From JAHIKV01 sp965195225 (GTDB lineage Bacteria > Planctomycetota > Planctomycetia > Pirellulales > Thermoguttaceae): a stretch of 7,106 nucleotides of DNA. The stretch is taken from contig CBDAFL010000041.1 of the NCBI GenBank assembly GCA_965195225.1, positions 1 to 7,106 on the forward strand, written 5' to 3'. Both the position numbers and the translations under genes were made by a program. How positions within the stretch are numbered: the stretch's first letter is position 1; each line of letters starts with the position of its first letter. Shown piece by piece: positions 6,422 through 7,106 of the stretch. Below the pieces are notes generated by a model, which saw nothing but the letters and a program-made list of their open reading frames with translations, was not told the DNA's origin and did not search any database.

Positions 6422-6985
6422 TTACAATTTGCGGCGGCTTGGTTTCTCAAAAGTCCTGCGGAGAATGTCTTCCGCAGCCCGCTGTATCTGATCGCCGATG
6501 GCATCGGCGCGGCCCTCGATCGCGCGATCGACGCACTGCGTCCACGATTCCGGCTTGGGCTTCGCTGCCCATTCGACCACCTCATCGGGGATGTTGTCGA
6601 TTTCGACGTTAGGAAGTATCGCCTTCGTAACGGTGTCAACCATCCCGTCCATGCCGAGGATTTCATCGATGCACGCCGTCACTCGGTGGGCCACTATTTC
6701 CCGGTGCCTCAAAGCTGAGTGGTGAGCAATATGGTTGCGTGGTGGAACTAGCTTCCTGTTTAGACCGTGCCTTTCCAACTTATCCACGATCCACGCAATG
6801 AATTCGTCTGGGTTCTTTGCCAGTGCATTTAGTTCGATGCGTTGGCATTGCCAGACGCGTTTACCGTCCTGCTGCCATTTTTCCTCACCCGTGAAGTACG
6901 CTTCCTCGATCTCATTGAACTCCAGCGCAGCGGGCAGCGCCTTCTTTCGGATGAACGGTTCTGTATCCAAACTGGACTTTTGCAA
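6422..6985 (-). CDS. Protein with a Toprim/topoisomerase VI-A-like tail, probably N-terminally incomplete
   Basis: This is a 187-residue frame with a TTG at 6985, no visible Shine-Dalgarno, and an in-frame stop two codons further upstream. The recognisable part is LEFNEIEEAYFTGEE (about 21-35), then VWQCQRIELNAL (44-55) with KNPDEFIAWIVDKLERHGL (57-75). This resembles the end of Toprim-containing, Spo11/topoisomerase VI-A-like proteins of plasmids and phages, where a 'vELNAL...fi.wie.kLe.hG' segment closes the domain. The C-terminal ~100 residues are Glu/Lys/Arg-rich and helical (DEVVEWAAKPKPESW, then RAAEDILRRTFEKPSRRKL). The Toprim Asp/Glu core that should precede residue 1 is missing, so this is either a truncated gene end or a stand-alone tail protein. 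It lies 125 bp upstream of the polymerase-like gene on the same strand, fitting a replication-type module. The family call is weak. Confidence 0.5.
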   Translation of the reverse strand: MQKSSLDTEPFIRKKALPAALEFNEIEEAYFTGEEKWQQDGKRVWQCQRIELNALAKNPDEFIAWIVDKLERHGLNRKLVPPRNHIAHHSALRHREIVAHRVTACIDEILGMDGMVDTVTKAILPNVEIDNIPDEVVEWAAKPKPESWTQCVDRAIEGRADAIGDQIQRAAEDILRRTFEKPSRRKL

Positions 6986-6986
6986 A

Positions 6987-7106
6987 CTAGGCTAACCGTA
7001 TTTTAGCGAACACATGGTCAAGATCCTTTTCGTGTTCCCGGACTTGTTGGACGACCCAGGTGAGGGTGGCGCGGAGCGTCTCGTTCAGCATCGCTCGGCA
7101 GGCTTC
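6987..7106 (-). CDS. C-terminal end of an unrecognised ORF at the right edge
   Basis: On the - strand the frame is open from the window edge for 39 codons to TAG at 6987-6989. It reads as plausible helical protein (NETLRATLTWVVQQVREHE, then KDLDHVFAKIRLA). The stop is one base before the TTG at 6985 of the next frame, so the two ORFs are either translationally coupled or two parts of one gene split by a frameshift. I do not recognise the family, and 39 residues are too few to decide. Confidence 0.35.
   Translation of the reverse strand, partial: EACRAMLNETLRATLTWVVQQVREHEKDLDHVFAKIRLA

Noticed and set aside
6374..6718. Open frame of 114 codons on the + strand
   Set aside because: It is antisense to the Toprim-like frame, which has the more protein-like sequence; no ribosome binding site was found.
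4907..6999. Short inverted match TAACCGT (6993-6999) against ACGGTTA (4909-4915) as possible ends of a mobile element
   Set aside because: Seven bases are expected by chance at this distance, and no target duplication or transposase was seen.

Overview
The window is GC-rich, and its gene content best fits a planctomycete (Planctomycetota, probably Pirellulales-like) chromosome or metagenome contig. The pointers are a short secreted ceramidase-like protein of the kind common in that phylum, a large secreted-type protein of unknown function beside it, and a palindromic 'CCCTCACCCC...GGGGAGG' small repeat of a sort often seen in planctomycete and other environmental genomes. This is inference from protein style; no rRNA or other taxonomic marker is present.

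The left half (1-4302, + strand) holds three consecutive genes. The first enters from the left edge and runs to 2026. It is a protein of unrecognised family whose reading frame breaks at a run of nine G (251-259): its N-terminal part is in one frame (3 to ~257) and the other ~590 codons are in the -1 frame. After 91 bp comes a signal-peptide-bearing alkaline/neutral ceramidase-family protein (2118-3659). It overlaps or abuts a left-handed beta-helix (hexapeptide-repeat) acyltransferase that ends at 4302. The acyltransferase frame has a good Shine-Dalgarno, but the triplet at the expected start is ATC (3652), not ATG; the first conventional start is GTG at 3706, inside the first beta-helix coil. 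Spacing suggests the last two are co-transcribed, perhaps all three. A joint role in envelope or glycan/lipid metabolism is possible but not shown.

The right half (4457-7106, - strand) is of a different kind and looks like accessory DNA. From right to left it has the end of an unrecognised ORF at the right edge, a probably N-terminally incomplete protein with a Toprim/topoisomerase VI-A-like tail (6422-6985), and a stand-alone protein with motifs like the palm and fingers of family A DNA polymerases (4887-6296). Last is the 3' remnant of a secreted-type lectin-like domain gene (4457-4879), cut off upstream and carrying the in-frame palindromic repeat. The simplest reading is a plasmid- or phage-derived segment that joined the remnant near 4880, convergent to the three + strand genes.

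No rRNA, tRNA, CRISPR array or complete insertion sequence was seen. No clearly new multi-gene system is evident. The most interesting items are the G9 frame break, the ATC start, the substituted residue in the ceramidase-family active-site motif, and the stand-alone polymerase-like gene.
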